NCBI RefSeq assembly: GCF_019345525.1
Contig: NZ_JAHKRA010000007.1
Span: forward strand, 116,853-180,852
Reading direction: 5' to 3'
From: Flavobacterium sp. NKUCC04_CG
GTDB taxonomy: Bacteria > Bacteroidota > Bacteroidia > Flavobacteriales > Flavobacteriaceae
Length of the DNA stretch: 64,000 nucleotides
Part shown: positions 1 through 8,314 of the stretch, in pieces
Position numbering within the stretch: position 1 is the stretch's first letter
Layout of the letters: the number at the start of each line of letters is the position of its first letter
Notes under the pieces: generated by a model
What the model was told of the DNA's origin: nothing
Database searches by the model: none
Seen by the model: only the letters and a program-made list of their open reading frames with translations
Position numbers and translations under genes: made by a program

Positions 1-2
1 CA

Positions 3-464
3 GACTCTCGTGAGGTAGCTGAAGAAATGACTAATAAAATATTAAACGATCCTTGGATTGGAAATCATACGGAAGAACATCAAGGTAAAAAACCGGTGGT
101 GATTGTCGGGATGGTATTGAATAAAAGTCATGAACATATCGATGCGGAAACATTTGTAAAAGATGTGGAGCGTACGTTTATACAATCGCAACGAGTGCGT
201 TTGGTGCAAGGCGGAAAGAAAAGAGAAGAATTACGTGCAGAAAAAGCAGATCAGCAGACCAATGCATCGATTTCAACCATGAAGAAATTCGGTTTAGAAA
301 ACGGTGCGGATTATATACTTCAAGGGTCAATTAATTCTATAGTTGATTCGCATAAAAAGAAAAAAGTGGTTTATTATCAAGTTGATTTAGAATTGACTAA
401 TATTCAAACCGGTGAAGTGGTTTGGATTGGAGATAAAAAAATTGCGAAATACGTCAAAAACTAA
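3..464 (+). CDS. LpoB-like penicillin-binding protein activator, 5' end outside window
   Basis: The frame is open from the first bases of the window and reads DSREVAEEM before the first internal Met at 27, so the true start lies upstream and this is the C-terminal part. LpoB-family outer-membrane lipoproteins stimulate class A penicillin-binding proteins from the periplasmic side. The visible part fits the family: an 'ad-Y-IL-G-i-si' strand (residues ADYILQGSI), then a strand describing lipids or ligands 'TGEVVW', and a basic end. The next gene, 12 bases downstream, is a large lipoprotein of the COG3014 type; this pairing is common for LpoB-like genes. The signal peptide and lipobox cannot be seen here. 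Family call is by pattern recognition, not by alignment. Confidence 0.75.
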   Translation, partial: DSREVAEEMTNKILNDPWIGNHTEEHQGKKPVVIVGMVLNKSHEHIDAETFVKDVERTFIQSQRVRLVQGGKKREELRAEKADQQTNASISTMKKFGLENGADYILQGSINSIVDSHKKKKVVYYQVDLELTNIQTGEVVWIGDKKIAKYVKN

Positions 465-475
465 ACCTCATTTAA

Positions 476-1909
476 ATGATTAATCATCGAGGTATAGCTC
501 ATATTAAGAGAACATCAACGCTTTTTGTGTTGATGTTTTTCGTATTTAGTTGTGCCACATATCACGAACGTATTGCGGAATATTACCAAAATGTAGCCTC
601 AGGCGACATCAAACAAGCCGACAAAATATTAGAGAAAAACGCCTTACTGAAAAAGCCGCGTAACAAATTGTTGTATCTGATGGAGAAAGGGCGTGTGGCT
701 CATTTGAACGGTGATTATGTCAATAGTAATCGGTATTTTAATGAGGCCGATTTGTTGATTGAAGTAGGGCTAAAGAGTACTTCTGATGCTTTGGTAGGAG
801 CTGTGCTTAATCCGATGTCTCAAAATTATAAAGGAGAAGATTTTGAAATTTTTATGCTTCATTATTATAAGGCATTAAATTATTTGTACTTAGGACAAAC
901 TCAAGAAGCTATTGTCGAAGCAAGGCGTATTAGCTTGCAAAATCAAGCTCAAGGCGATAAGTTTAATGAAAAGAATACGCGCTATAGTAAAGATGCTTTT
1001 TCTTTAATCTTACAGGGTTTAATTTATGAACAAGATAAGGACTATAACAACGCATTTATAGCATATCGGAATGCTGTTGAGGTTTTTCAGGCTAGCGACG
1101 ATAAAACTTATTATGGTGTAGTGTTGCCTGAAAACTTAAAATATGATGTGATGCGAATGGCTTCTAAAGTAGGTTTTACCAGCGAACTTCAAAAATTTGA
1201 AAAACAATTCAATCTGAGCTTTAAGGATTATGATGCTGGAGCAGCGGGAGAGTTGGTGGTTTTTTGGGAAAATGGTGTAGCACCAATCAAAATTCAGAAA
1301 GATTTGGTCTTTACACTTGTAAAAGGGTCTAACGGTAGCATGTTTTTTACCGATGTTGCAGGTGGATTAATCATTCCTTTTGATTTTAGTATCGGTGGTG
1401 GTGGATCCAGTTTGGATGCCGTTCACAGTTTAAGGGTTGCTTATCCAGAATATGTTTCTAGAGTGCCGCTTTATAATTCGGCAAAAATCACTTCAGCTGA
1501 TGGGCAAACCTTTAGTTTTGAAAAAGTCGAAGATATTGACCAACTGGCAGTTCAAACTTTAAAAGAGCGATTTGGAAAAGAAATGGGACAAATATTGACG
1601 CGTTTGGCCATTAAGAAAGGGGCGGAATACGCTTTGAGTTCTTCGGCAAAATCAAGTGATGGAAATAATGCGGTTTTGGAAGGATTGGGCATTGGTGTGC
1701 AATTGTTTAATATGATTTCTGAAAAAGCCGATACCCGAAACTGGCAAACCCTTCCGTCGCAAATTAATTATGTTCGCGTTCCTCTAAAAGCAGGTAATAA
1801 CGTTATTGAAATCGACTTAAGGAAGCATAATGGTGAGTTGGTTAAGGATCAAATACATGTCGAATCCAACGGTCAAATGCAGTTCTATAATTATACTACT
1901 CTAAAATAA
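476..1909 (+). CDS. COG3014-type lipoprotein with TPR-like N-terminal half
   Basis: Predicted outer-membrane lipoprotein of 477 residues. The N-terminus has a basic region, a hydrophobic stretch (LFVLMFFVFSC) and a lipobox Cys near residue 26. Residues about 30-240 are helical and rich in Tyr/Ala with a TPR look (YEQDKDYNNAFIAYRNAVEVF), and the C-terminal half is strand-rich with a Gly-rich stretch (SIGGGGSS). I recognise the general COG3014 lipoprotein layout that often sits beside LpoB-like genes, which suggests a shared cell-envelope role, but no catalytic motif is visible. It starts 12 bases after the LpoB-like stop and is followed by a strong terminator, so the two genes probably form the end of one operon. 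The exact function is unknown. Confidence 0.7.
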   Translation: MINHRGIAHIKRTSTLFVLMFFVFSCATYHERIAEYYQNVASGDIKQADKILEKNALLKKPRNKLLYLMEKGRVAHLNGDYVNSNRYFNEADLLIEVGLKSTSDALVGAVLNPMSQNYKGEDFEIFMLHYYKALNYLYLGQTQEAIVEARRISLQNQAQGDKFNEKNTRYSKDAFSLILQGLIYEQDKDYNNAFIAYRNAVEVFQASDDKTYYGVVLPENLKYDVMRMASKVGFTSELQKFEKQFNLSFKDYDAGAAGELVVFWENGVAPIKIQKDLVFTLVKGSNGSMFFTDVAGGLIIPFDFSIGGGGSSLDAVHSLRVAYPEYVSRVPLYNSAKITSADGQTFSFEKVEDIDQLAVQTLKERFGKEMGQILTRLAIKKGAEYALSSSAKSSDGNNAVLEGLGIGVQLFNMISEKADTRNWQTLPSQINYVRVPLKAGNNVIEIDLRKHNGELVKDQIHVESNGQMQFYNYTTLK

Positions 1910-1955
1910 GAGATTTAGAATACAGTCGTCTTGAACTCGCAAAAGTCAACGATAT

Positions 1956-1991
1956 AAAAAAGGGGGTATCTGTACAGATAACCCCTTTTTT
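1956..1991 (+). terminator. Intrinsic terminator after the LpoB/COG3014 operon
   Basis: The hairpin has arms AAAAAAGGGG and CCCCTTTTTT around an inner TATCTG/CAGATA stem and ends in a T run. It lies between convergent genes and can serve both strands. Confidence 0.85.
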
Positions 1992-2040
1992 GATTAACGG
2001 TTTTTTTAAGTGCAGAGATTTCGTCAGCAATGTTTAGCTA

Positions 2041-2077
2041 GGAAGCGGTCTTTAGAACTCGCGAGTTCCAAGCTTCC
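2041..2077. repeat. Perfect 14-bp palindrome inside a longer inverted repeat
   Basis: GAACTCGCGAGTTC (2055-2068) is a perfect palindrome and is flanked by GGAAGC and GCTTCC. It sits 9 bases past the stop of the minus-strand carbonic anhydrase gene. There is no T run, so it is a hairpin or protein site of unknown role rather than a clear terminator. Confidence 0.5.
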
Positions 2078-2085
2078 ATTCCGAT

Positions 2086-2721
2086 TTAAATAAACTTCTG
2101 CGTCAGTATTTCTACTTTTCCGCTTGATACATCATAGTGTGCACCAACAATTCCGATTCGGTCTTGCTCCAATAAGGATTTTAATACCTCACTTTGTCTT
2201 GGAATCGCTCTTACAGACTGAATTATATGCTCTTTGGTGACTTCAGAAATCAATTCTTTTTCGGAATATTCTTCCCACTCCTCGCGTTGTTTGATCGTTT
2301 CTAAAGCTGGACTAATTTTAGCCAGTACATTGGTTAATTTACCTAACTTCTTTTCTTGGCAAGCTCCTGTGATAGCGCCACATTGGCTGTGACCTAGTAC
2401 GAGAATTAATTTTGTTCCAACTAATTTACAGGCATACTCAAGGCTTCCAATAACCTCGTCTGTGACGATATTACCTGCGATACGGATACTAAAAATATCT
2501 CCGATTCCTTGGTCAAAAATGTGTTCAATAGGTGTACGGCTGTCCATACAACTCAATACGATAGCGTGCGGATGTTGTCCGTTTTTGGTCTCTTCAATTT
2601 GGCTTAAAAAATTACGATTGAATTTTAAGTTGCTTACAAAGCGATTATTTCCTTCGATTAAGATGTTTAAACTTTCTAAAGGTGATGTTTTGGCTAATAT
2701 TTCTGCTGTTATGGTGTTCAT
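2086..2721 (-). CDS. Beta-class carbonic anhydrase
   Basis: Zinc enzyme that interconverts CO2 and bicarbonate in the cytoplasm. The 211-residue protein has the beta-class signature: CMDSRTP with zinc ligand Cys58 and the Asp60-Arg62 dyad, and HSQCGA with zinc ligands His111 and Cys114. The length is normal for the family. The start codon lies 2 bases after the stop of the SulP transporter gene upstream on the same strand, so the two are surely co-transcribed. This pairing implies a bicarbonate uptake and handling unit in which the enzyme equilibrates imported bicarbonate. No signal peptide is visible. Confidence 0.95.
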   Translation of the reverse strand: MNTITAEILAKTSPLESLNILIEGNNRFVSNLKFNRNFLSQIEETKNGQHPHAIVLSCMDSRTPIEHIFDQGIGDIFSIRIAGNIVTDEVIGSLEYACKLVGTKLILVLGHSQCGAITGACQEKKLGKLTNVLAKISPALETIKQREEWEEYSEKELISEVTKEHIIQSVRAIPRQSEVLKSLLEQDRIGIVGAHYDVSSGKVEILTQKFI

Positions 2722-2723
2722 AA

Positions 2724-4280
2724 TTAGATGGATTTTCTATGTTGAAGAATAATGTTGTTTTTTGGGTTTTCGGCATGGTATTTCTTGTGAAAACCACTTA
2801 TTTGAACTTTGATGTTCTTTTCTTTTGCGTGTGCATTGATAAAGTCTTCAATCAGTTCGACGATATCGATATGAATATAAACGGATTGTTTAGCATCGAT
2901 ATAAGCTACAGAGTTTTTCGGCAAGCTGTGTAAACGGGTTTTAATCGCAGACTTATTAAGGAAAGAAACCTCTTCTGCCAATTTGATATGGTGGAAAACA
3001 GGCGTATCTAGATCGTTTCTCTTTTCGTATTTAAAAGCTTTTTTTAAGTTTCCAAACAATAAAAAAGCAACGCTGGTGGCAAGTCCAACAGCAACACCGA
3101 TTAAAAGATCAGATAGGACAACCATGGCAAAAGTAGCTGCAAACGGCACAAATTGCGTATATCCCTTTTTCCAAAAGTGAATAAACAATACGGGTTTGGC
3201 CAATTTATATCCCACCAATACCAATACAGCTGCTAGCGTAGCTAGCGGTATTAAGTTCAGTACAAAGGGTATAGCTAAAATGGCTAATAGTAAAAATACT
3301 CCGTGTATGATTGTACTGGTTTTGTAGACTCCTCCTGCATTGATATTGGCAGAAGATCGAACGACTACTGATGTCATGGGTATACCGCCAATTAAGGCAC
3401 TTAATACATTTCCAATTCCTTGCGCTTTTAACTCTCTATTGGTGTCTGTGTTTCGCTTTAAAGGGTCCAAACGATCCGATGCTTCAATACACAATAGGGT
3501 TTCTATGGAAGCAACCAGTGCAATGGTACAGCCGATAATCCATACCGCTGGATTTAAAAACCCACTCCAATCGGGTAGTACTAGGATATTGGCGAGTTCC
3601 GAAGCATTTTGAAACGTTGGAATCGAAACCAGGTTAGAGCCGCTAATAGCAAAACTCGAGTTGGTTTGAATCCAGATAAAGTTAATCAAGATAGCTACGG
3701 CTACGGCTACTAAGGCCCCAGGGAGCATTTTGATTTTCTTTAAAAAGGGGTTTTTTTCCCAAAAGAGCAAAATACCCAGTGATATTACCGTGAGGATTAC
3801 AGCTCCAAAATGAATTTGATTAAGGATGCTGCCATCGTTAAATAAGGTCGATAGGGAAGTAACTCCGAATATTAAAGGAATTTGTTTGATGATGATGATG
3901 ACACCGATTCCGGCGAGCATTCCCTCAATGACATTACTCGGAAAAAAATTGGCTATAGTACCGGAGCGTAGGTAGCCGAGCACAACTTGAAGTACTCCAG
4001 CGATGATACCGGCACATAAAAACAATTGGAACGAACCCAAATCGGTAATGGCACTCAATATAATAGCAGATAAACCTGCTGCGGGTCCGGTTACGCTGAT
4101 GTTGGAATTGCTTAAAAATCCGACAACGATACCACCGATAATCCCGCTGATAATTCCTGCAATAGGAGGTGCACCCGATGCTAAAGCAATTCCCAAACAA
4201 AGGGGTAGGGCCACTAAAAAAACGACAAGCCCGGGCGCAAAACTGGTTTTCAGTTTTGTAAATATATGTGTGTTATTCAT
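2724..4280 (-). CDS. SulP-family anion transporter (probable bicarbonate transporter)
   Basis: Inner-membrane protein of 518 residues with about 12 hydrophobic segments. The N-terminal SulP features are clear: PLCLGIALASGAPP and then SVTGPAAGLSAI in the substrate-site region. Residues 420-518 form a soluble tail that resembles a shortened STAS domain (IDAKQSVYIHIDIVELIEDF). SulP proteins carry sulfate, bicarbonate or other anions. The tight coupling with a carbonic anhydrase gene supports bicarbonate here, as in similar bacterial pairs. The substrate is inferred from context, not from sequence. Confidence 0.9.
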   Translation of the reverse strand: MNNTHIFTKLKTSFAPGLVVFLVALPLCLGIALASGAPPIAGIISGIIGGIVVGFLSNSNISVTGPAAGLSAIILSAITDLGSFQLFLCAGIIAGVLQVVLGYLRSGTIANFFPSNVIEGMLAGIGVIIIIKQIPLIFGVTSLSTLFNDGSILNQIHFGAVILTVISLGILLFWEKNPFLKKIKMLPGALVAVAVAILINFIWIQTNSSFAISGSNLVSIPTFQNASELANILVLPDWSGFLNPAVWIIGCTIALVASIETLLCIEASDRLDPLKRNTDTNRELKAQGIGNVLSALIGGIPMTSVVVRSSANINAGGVYKTSTIIHGVFLLLAILAIPFVLNLIPLATLAAVLVLVGYKLAKPVLFIHFWKKGYTQFVPFAATFAMVVLSDLLIGVAVGLATSVAFLLFGNLKKAFKYEKRNDLDTPVFHHIKLAEEVSFLNKSAIKTRLHSLPKNSVAYIDAKQSVYIHIDIVELIEDFINAHAKEKNIKVQISGFHKKYHAENPKNNIILQHRKSI

Positions 4281-4357
4281 TTTTTTTAGATAAAATTTGA
4301 CAATAGGGGATTGTGTAAAAAAAATATTTTTTACAGCCTATAGAATACGGTCAAAGT

Positions 4358-4657
4358 TTATGCTAAGTCAGGAGGGGGATAGGGAATCTCACGTATATCT
4401 ATACGAGGTAACCTATCGTTAGTATGTACAGTCGGTGCATTTTTTGCAGAGGCTGTGCGGTTTAAGGTAAGATCTGTTAAATGATCGAGTATGTTAAAAG
4501 GGTGATGCTCTTCTTCGGTATTGGTGATGGGCTTTTTGTTTTCTTCTGAAATACTGATCGTAGGAATGTTTAGGTCAATATCGAGCGCAACCGCAATAGT
4601 CGGCAATGCGAGGAAATTGATAAAGAAACCTAATACAAGTAAACTCAGTATTTTCAT
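4358..4657 (-). CDS. Small exported protein of unknown function
   Basis: A 99-residue protein with a clear N-terminal hydrophobic segment (LLVLGFFINFLALPTIAVAL) that is likely a signal peptide. The mature part is acidic and polar, has an EEEHHPF motif, and ends in PYPPPDLA. The pattern of signal peptide, EEEHH and a Pro-rich end looks like a small family seen in flavobacteria, but I know no function. It lies alone between the SulP/carbonic anhydrase pair and a divergent gene. Confidence 0.6.
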   Translation of the reverse strand: MKILSLLVLGFFINFLALPTIAVALDIDLNIPTISISEENKKPITNTEEEHHPFNILDHLTDLTLNRTASAKNAPTVHTNDRLPRIDIREIPYPPPDLA

Positions 4658-4937
4658 AAATGGGTATGCGACGTTTTTCGAGTGTAAAAGTGAAGTCTAT
4701 TTCTTTTGTAGATTATGGATGAACACACAAAATTTAATAAACTCACTATTATTTGGGTGTAAAAATATATTTTTCATTGCTTTTTGACTGTTTTATTCTT
4801 GTTAAACTTAAATTAAATTTATAGGTGTGGTTTTTACAGCTGTTGTACTCAGTTAATTTTCTATTGTAATGTTAAATTGTTTTATGCTGTTGTATTATTG
4901 CAATATACTTGTAGTTTATTAAAAATAAGAGCAGCTA

Positions 4938-5288
4938 TTGAAACCACAGATTTGTACCCATTGTAAAGCACCTATTGTTTGTGCGGCAGAAGAAATTGAA
5001 AATTGCGATTGTCAAAAACTGACTCTGCGCCCCGAAACCATTGCTTTTTTAGGAACCACTTTTCATAAGTGCTTGTGTAACTCCTGCTTAAAAAAAATGG
5101 ATGAGATGGTCGCTTTTTCGCTGGTAAATGAATTTCCAAAACGCCGTAGTGAAATGGTAGAAGGGGTTCATTATTATATCGAAAACGAATATTTTGTGTT
5201 TACCGAACAGTATCATTTGATGAAAGGACAATGCTGCCAAAACGGCTGTAGGCATTGTGTATATGGTTTTAAAAGCCAGTTTCTATAA
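4938..5288 (+). CDS. Cysteine-rich CWC / DUF5522-type protein
   Basis: A 116-residue cytoplasmic protein with two Cys clusters. The N-terminal cluster (CTHCKAPIVC then CDC) looks like a Cys-rich CWC domain and a middle CLCNSCL pair follows. The C-terminal part (YYIENEYFVFTEQYHLMKG then CCQNGCRHCVYGF) matches the DUF5522 pattern. In many related genomes these are two separate short proteins, so this appears to be a fused form. The start is a TTG codon at 4938; no ATG is available nearby. Many Cys residues suggest metal binding. Function is unknown. Confidence 0.7.
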   Translation: MKPQICTHCKAPIVCAAEEIENCDCQKLTLRPETIAFLGTTFHKCLCNSCLKKMDEMVAFSLVNEFPKRRSEMVEGVHYYIENEYFVFTEQYHLMKGQCCQNGCRHCVYGFKSQFL

Positions 5289-5326
5289 AAATCAGTTAAT
5301 AAAGCGATTATCTTTTAAAAAATGCG

Positions 5327-5334
5327 TATTTTTG
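5327..5334 (+). promoter_or_regulatory. Bacteroidota -7 promoter box (TATTTTTG) for the GHMP kinase gene
   Basis: TATTTTTG matches the TAnnTTTG -7 consensus and lies 25 bases before the ATG at 5360. No good -33 TTG is visible. Confidence 0.5.
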
Positions 5335-5359
5335 TATTCAAAATATCACTTTTACCGCT

Positions 5360-6298
5360 ATGAAAGGACCATTATTTTATTCGAAAATATTACTATTTGG
5401 AGAGTACGGAATTATCAAAGATTCCAAAGGACTTTCCATCCCTTATAACTTCTATAAGGGAGCCTTGAAAATGGGTGATACACCTACTGAGGAGACTGAA
5501 AAATCCAATCAGAGTCTGCGTAATTTTGCAGCCTACTTAGAAGATTTACAAGAGAGCAAACCCGAATTGGTTGTTTTTAATTTGGAGGAATTGCACCTCG
5601 ACCTTGCAAACGGTATGTACTTTGATTCCAGTATCCCACAGGGATATGGAGTAGGGAGTAGCGGTGCCTTGGTTGCTGCGATTTACGATCGTTATGCTCA
5701 AGATAAAATCACGGTTTTAGAGAATTTAACCCGTGAAAAATTGATACAGCTCAAAACGGTTTTTGCAGAAATGGAATCTTTTTTCCATGGAACCAGCTCT
5801 GGGTTAGATCCTTTAAATAGCTATCTGAGTTTGCCGATTTTGATTAATTCCAAAGACAATGTAGAGCCTACCGGATTACCTTCTCAAAGTACTCAGGGTA
5901 AGGGTGCTGTGTTTTTGTTGGATTCCGGTATTGTAGGAGAAACCGCTCCGATGATTACCATCTTTATGGAAAATCTAAAAGATCAAGGGTTTAGAAAAAT
6001 GCTAAAAAATCAATTTGTAAAATATACCGATGCTTGTGTTGAAAGTTTTTTACATGGCGATATGAAAGCCCTTTTTTCAAATACTAAAAAATTGTCTAAA
6101 ACGGTTTTAAACAATTTTAAACCGATGATTCCGGAACAATTCCATCAGATATGGGCACAGGGAATAGAGTCTAACGACTACTATCTTAAATTGTGCGGAT
6201 CTGGAGGCGGCGGATATATACTTGGGTTTACTCAAGATTTAGAAAAAGCTAAAGCCTCTTTAAAAGACTATGAGCTTGAAGTGGTGTACCAATTTTAA
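5360..6298 (+). CDS. GHMP kinase, mevalonate-kinase-like
   Basis: Cytoplasmic ATP-dependent kinase of 312 residues. The N-terminal KILLFGEYGIIKDSKGLS is the usual mevalonate-kinase opening. The ATP-binding GHMP motif is PQGYGVGSSGALVAA near residues 93-107, and the C-terminal Gly-rich motif KLCGSGGGGYILGF is near residue 276-289. The flavobacterial mevalonate pathway makes isoprenoids, and the next gene is a UbiA prenyltransferase, which supports a role in isoprenoid or lipid synthesis. A decarboxylase gene is not adjacent. Phosphomevalonate kinase is a weaker alternative. Confidence 0.85.
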   Translation: MKGPLFYSKILLFGEYGIIKDSKGLSIPYNFYKGALKMGDTPTEETEKSNQSLRNFAAYLEDLQESKPELVVFNLEELHLDLANGMYFDSSIPQGYGVGSSGALVAAIYDRYAQDKITVLENLTREKLIQLKTVFAEMESFFHGTSSGLDPLNSYLSLPILINSKDNVEPTGLPSQSTQGKGAVFLLDSGIVGETAPMITIFMENLKDQGFRKMLKNQFVKYTDACVESFLHGDMKALFSNTKKLSKTVLNNFKPMIPEQFHQIWAQGIESNDYYLKLCGSGGGGYILGFTQDLEKAKASLKDYELEVVYQF

Positions 6299-6351
6299 TT
6301 TTTTTATTTAACAACCTTAACCTTCGCTAAAGGCGAATAAACATTAAACTC

Positions 6352-7272
6352 ATGCTTTCAAGGAAAACAAAATTGATATTGATGAAAATATTCAGTTTCT
6401 TTTCTGTAGTTCGTGGGTATAATATATTCGTTATAGTCGTAGCGCAATATTTGGCGTCTATATTTATTTTATCGCCGAATAAACGGGCTTTGGATGTGCT
6501 TTTGGATCCCCAATTGTTTATCATCATTTTTTGCTCCACCTTGGCGATAGCGTCGGGTTATATCATCAATAATTTCTACGACCAAGAGAAAGATCTTATC
6601 AATAGACCCAAAAAAAATATGTTGGATCGTTTGGTAAGTCAGAGAACTAAATTACGGGTTTACTTTTTTCTCAACTTTGTTTCTGTAGGACTGGTAACCG
6701 TGGTGTCTTGGCATGCTGGATTGTTCTTCTCAGCTTATATTTTTCTGTTGTGGTTTTATTCACATAAACTCAAAAGATACCCGATTATTGGGAACCTAAC
6801 CGCCTCTTTTCTGGTTGTATTTCCTTTTTTTGGTATCTTGATGTATTTTAAAAACTATTACGAAGGTATTTTTTTACATGCGTTATTTCTATATCTTATA
6901 GTCTTGATTCGAGAAATAGTTAAGGATATGGAAAACATCAAAGGCGATTTGGCCAACGGATATCAAACCTTTCCAGTTCGATTTGGCGAAAATACGGCCA
7001 AGCGAGTGATCACTTATCTGGTGGTACTTACCGTGCTTCCCGTTTACTTTTTAGTAGAAGAGCATCAAGTGGGATACATGAGTATTTATTTTTATTTTAG
7101 TTTGATTGTTTTACTGTTTTTTACGTTTAAACTTTGGAAATCACAAACCATTCTACAATATCATCAGTTGCATATCAGTCTAAAACTGCTGATTTTATTG
7201 GGTGTTTTTTCTATAGTTTTAATCAATCCGAGTGTTGTAATTAACGGCAAACAGCTCTTTAACGGATTGTAA
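6352..7272 (+). CDS. UbiA-family prenyltransferase
   Basis: Inner-membrane enzyme of 306 residues with about eight hydrophobic helices. It carries the two Asp-rich motifs of the superfamily, NNFYDQEKDLINRP near residues 73-86 and REIVKDMENIKGD near residues 183-195, which bind the prenyl diphosphate through magnesium. Flavobacterial members are often annotated as geranylgeranylglycerol-phosphate geranylgeranyltransferase, but the acceptor cannot be read from this sequence. It follows the mevalonate-kinase-like gene by 53 bases on the same strand, so it probably shares its transcript. A Met at residue 11 is a possible alternative start. Confidence 0.85.
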   Translation: MLSRKTKLILMKIFSFFSVVRGYNIFVIVVAQYLASIFILSPNKRALDVLLDPQLFIIIFCSTLAIASGYIINNFYDQEKDLINRPKKNMLDRLVSQRTKLRVYFFLNFVSVGLVTVVSWHAGLFFSAYIFLLWFYSHKLKRYPIIGNLTASFLVVFPFFGILMYFKNYYEGIFLHALFLYLIVLIREIVKDMENIKGDLANGYQTFPVRFGENTAKRVITYLVVLTVLPVYFLVEEHQVGYMSIYFYFSLIVLLFFTFKLWKSQTILQYHQLHISLKLLILLGVFSIVLINPSVVINGKQLFNGL

Positions 7273-7341
7273 AGCAGTACAGTGTAAAAATTTTTATCGC
7301 AATTCGCGAAAAAACTAATTAATAGTAGTCTATTTAAATGG

Positions 7342-7349
7342 TATCTTTG
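7342..7349 (+). promoter_or_regulatory. Bacteroidota -7 promoter box (TATCTTTG) for the pseudouridine synthase gene
   Basis: TATCTTTG fits TAnnTTTG and lies 14 bases before the ATG at 7364, which implies a short leader. Confidence 0.55.
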
Positions 7350-7363
7350 CAAAAATAAGTAAT

Positions 7364-8236
7364 ATGAATAACGGTAAGGGAAGCGACAAAAACGCTAAGA
7401 AAAGCTCTAGTAAGAATAAGCCAAAGGGGAAAACTTTTAAAAAGGATGTTAAGAAATCAACATTCGTTAGTGCGAAACCGGTGGTTGAAAGAAAACCTAA
7501 ACAGAAGAAAGTCACTTCTTTAGATGAAGATAGTATCCGATTAAATAAATATATTTCAAACTCAGGAGTTTGCTCAAGAAGAGAAGCAGACATCTACATT
7601 GTTTCTGGTAACGTAAAGGTTAACGGAGAGGTAATTGTAGAAATGGGGTTCCAAGTTAAACCGGGCGATGTCGTTAATTTTGATGGTGCAGTAATCAATC
7701 CGGAGAAAAAAGTCTATGTATTGTTGAATAAACCTAAAGGTTTTTCGACGATATCAGAAGAAATTGTTAGTCCAGAAAATGTATTGACTTTGGTGAAAGG
7801 AGCATCCAAAAGCATGTTGAGCCCAATCGGAAGAATGGACAAAACGACTTTGGGCTTGTTGTTGTTTACCAACGATACCGAAATGATTCAAAAGTTTACA
7901 ACTGCCAACCAACGTTCTTCTAAAATGTATCAAGTTTCTTTAGATAAAAATCTAAAGTTTGAAGATTTAGAAAAATTGGAAAAGGGATTGACCCTGGATG
8001 GTCATAAAGTTTATATCGAAGAGATTAACTATGTGGACGATCAACCTAAAACGGAAATTGGAATCAAATTAAAAGCGACCAATGTAAAAACGGTACGTAA
8101 TTTATTTGAATCATTAAGTTATAATGTACTGAAAGTAGACCGAGTGGTATTTGCTGGGTTAACCAAGTTCAACCTTCCAAGAGGAAAATGGAGAACTTTG
8201 ACTACTCAAGAAATCATCAACTTGAAAAACGCATAA
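7364..8236 (+). CDS. RluB/RsuA-type pseudouridine synthase
   Basis: RNA-modifying enzyme that isomerises uridine in rRNA. The first ~55 residues are a Lys/Ser-rich disordered tail, common in Bacteroidota members. Residues 58-105 form an S4 RNA-binding domain (IRLNKYISNSGVCSRREAD). The catalytic domain follows, with the catalytic Asp159 in PIGRMDKTTLGLLLFTND. The usual motif has GRLD, so Met is a mild variation. The total of 290 residues is normal for a member with this tail. The last ~78 bases of this gene plus its terminator are duplicated 3.4 kb downstream. Target position on 23S rRNA is not decided by the sequence. Confidence 0.9.
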   Translation: MNNGKGSDKNAKKSSSKNKPKGKTFKKDVKKSTFVSAKPVVERKPKQKKVTSLDEDSIRLNKYISNSGVCSRREADIYIVSGNVKVNGEVIVEMGFQVKPGDVVNFDGAVINPEKKVYVLLNKPKGFSTISEEIVSPENVLTLVKGASKSMLSPIGRMDKTTLGLLLFTNDTEMIQKFTTANQRSSKMYQVSLDKNLKFEDLEKLEKGLTLDGHKVYIEEINYVDDQPKTEIGIKLKATNVKTVRNLFESLSYNVLKVDRVVFAGLTKFNLPRGKWRTLTTQEIINLKNA

Positions 8237-8279
8237 AACAAAAACTCGTTAGTGAAGACTAACGAGTTTTTTGTTTTTA
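8159..8279. repeat. 121-bp direct repeat, copy 1 (end of pseudouridine synthase gene plus terminator)
   Basis: This stretch matches 11561-11681 at 120 of 121 positions. The sole difference is G at 8257 against A at 11659, in the terminator loop. The copy contains the last codons of the intact gene, so it is the original. Confidence 0.95.
8241..8272 (+). terminator. Intrinsic terminator of the pseudouridine synthase gene
   Basis: The 13-bp stem AAAACTCGTTAGT / ACTAACGAGTTTT has a GAAG tetraloop and is followed by a T-rich run. Confidence 0.9.
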
Positions 8280-8314
8280 TGGAACAGGATAAAACGCTCT
8301 TTTTCTTTAAAGAT

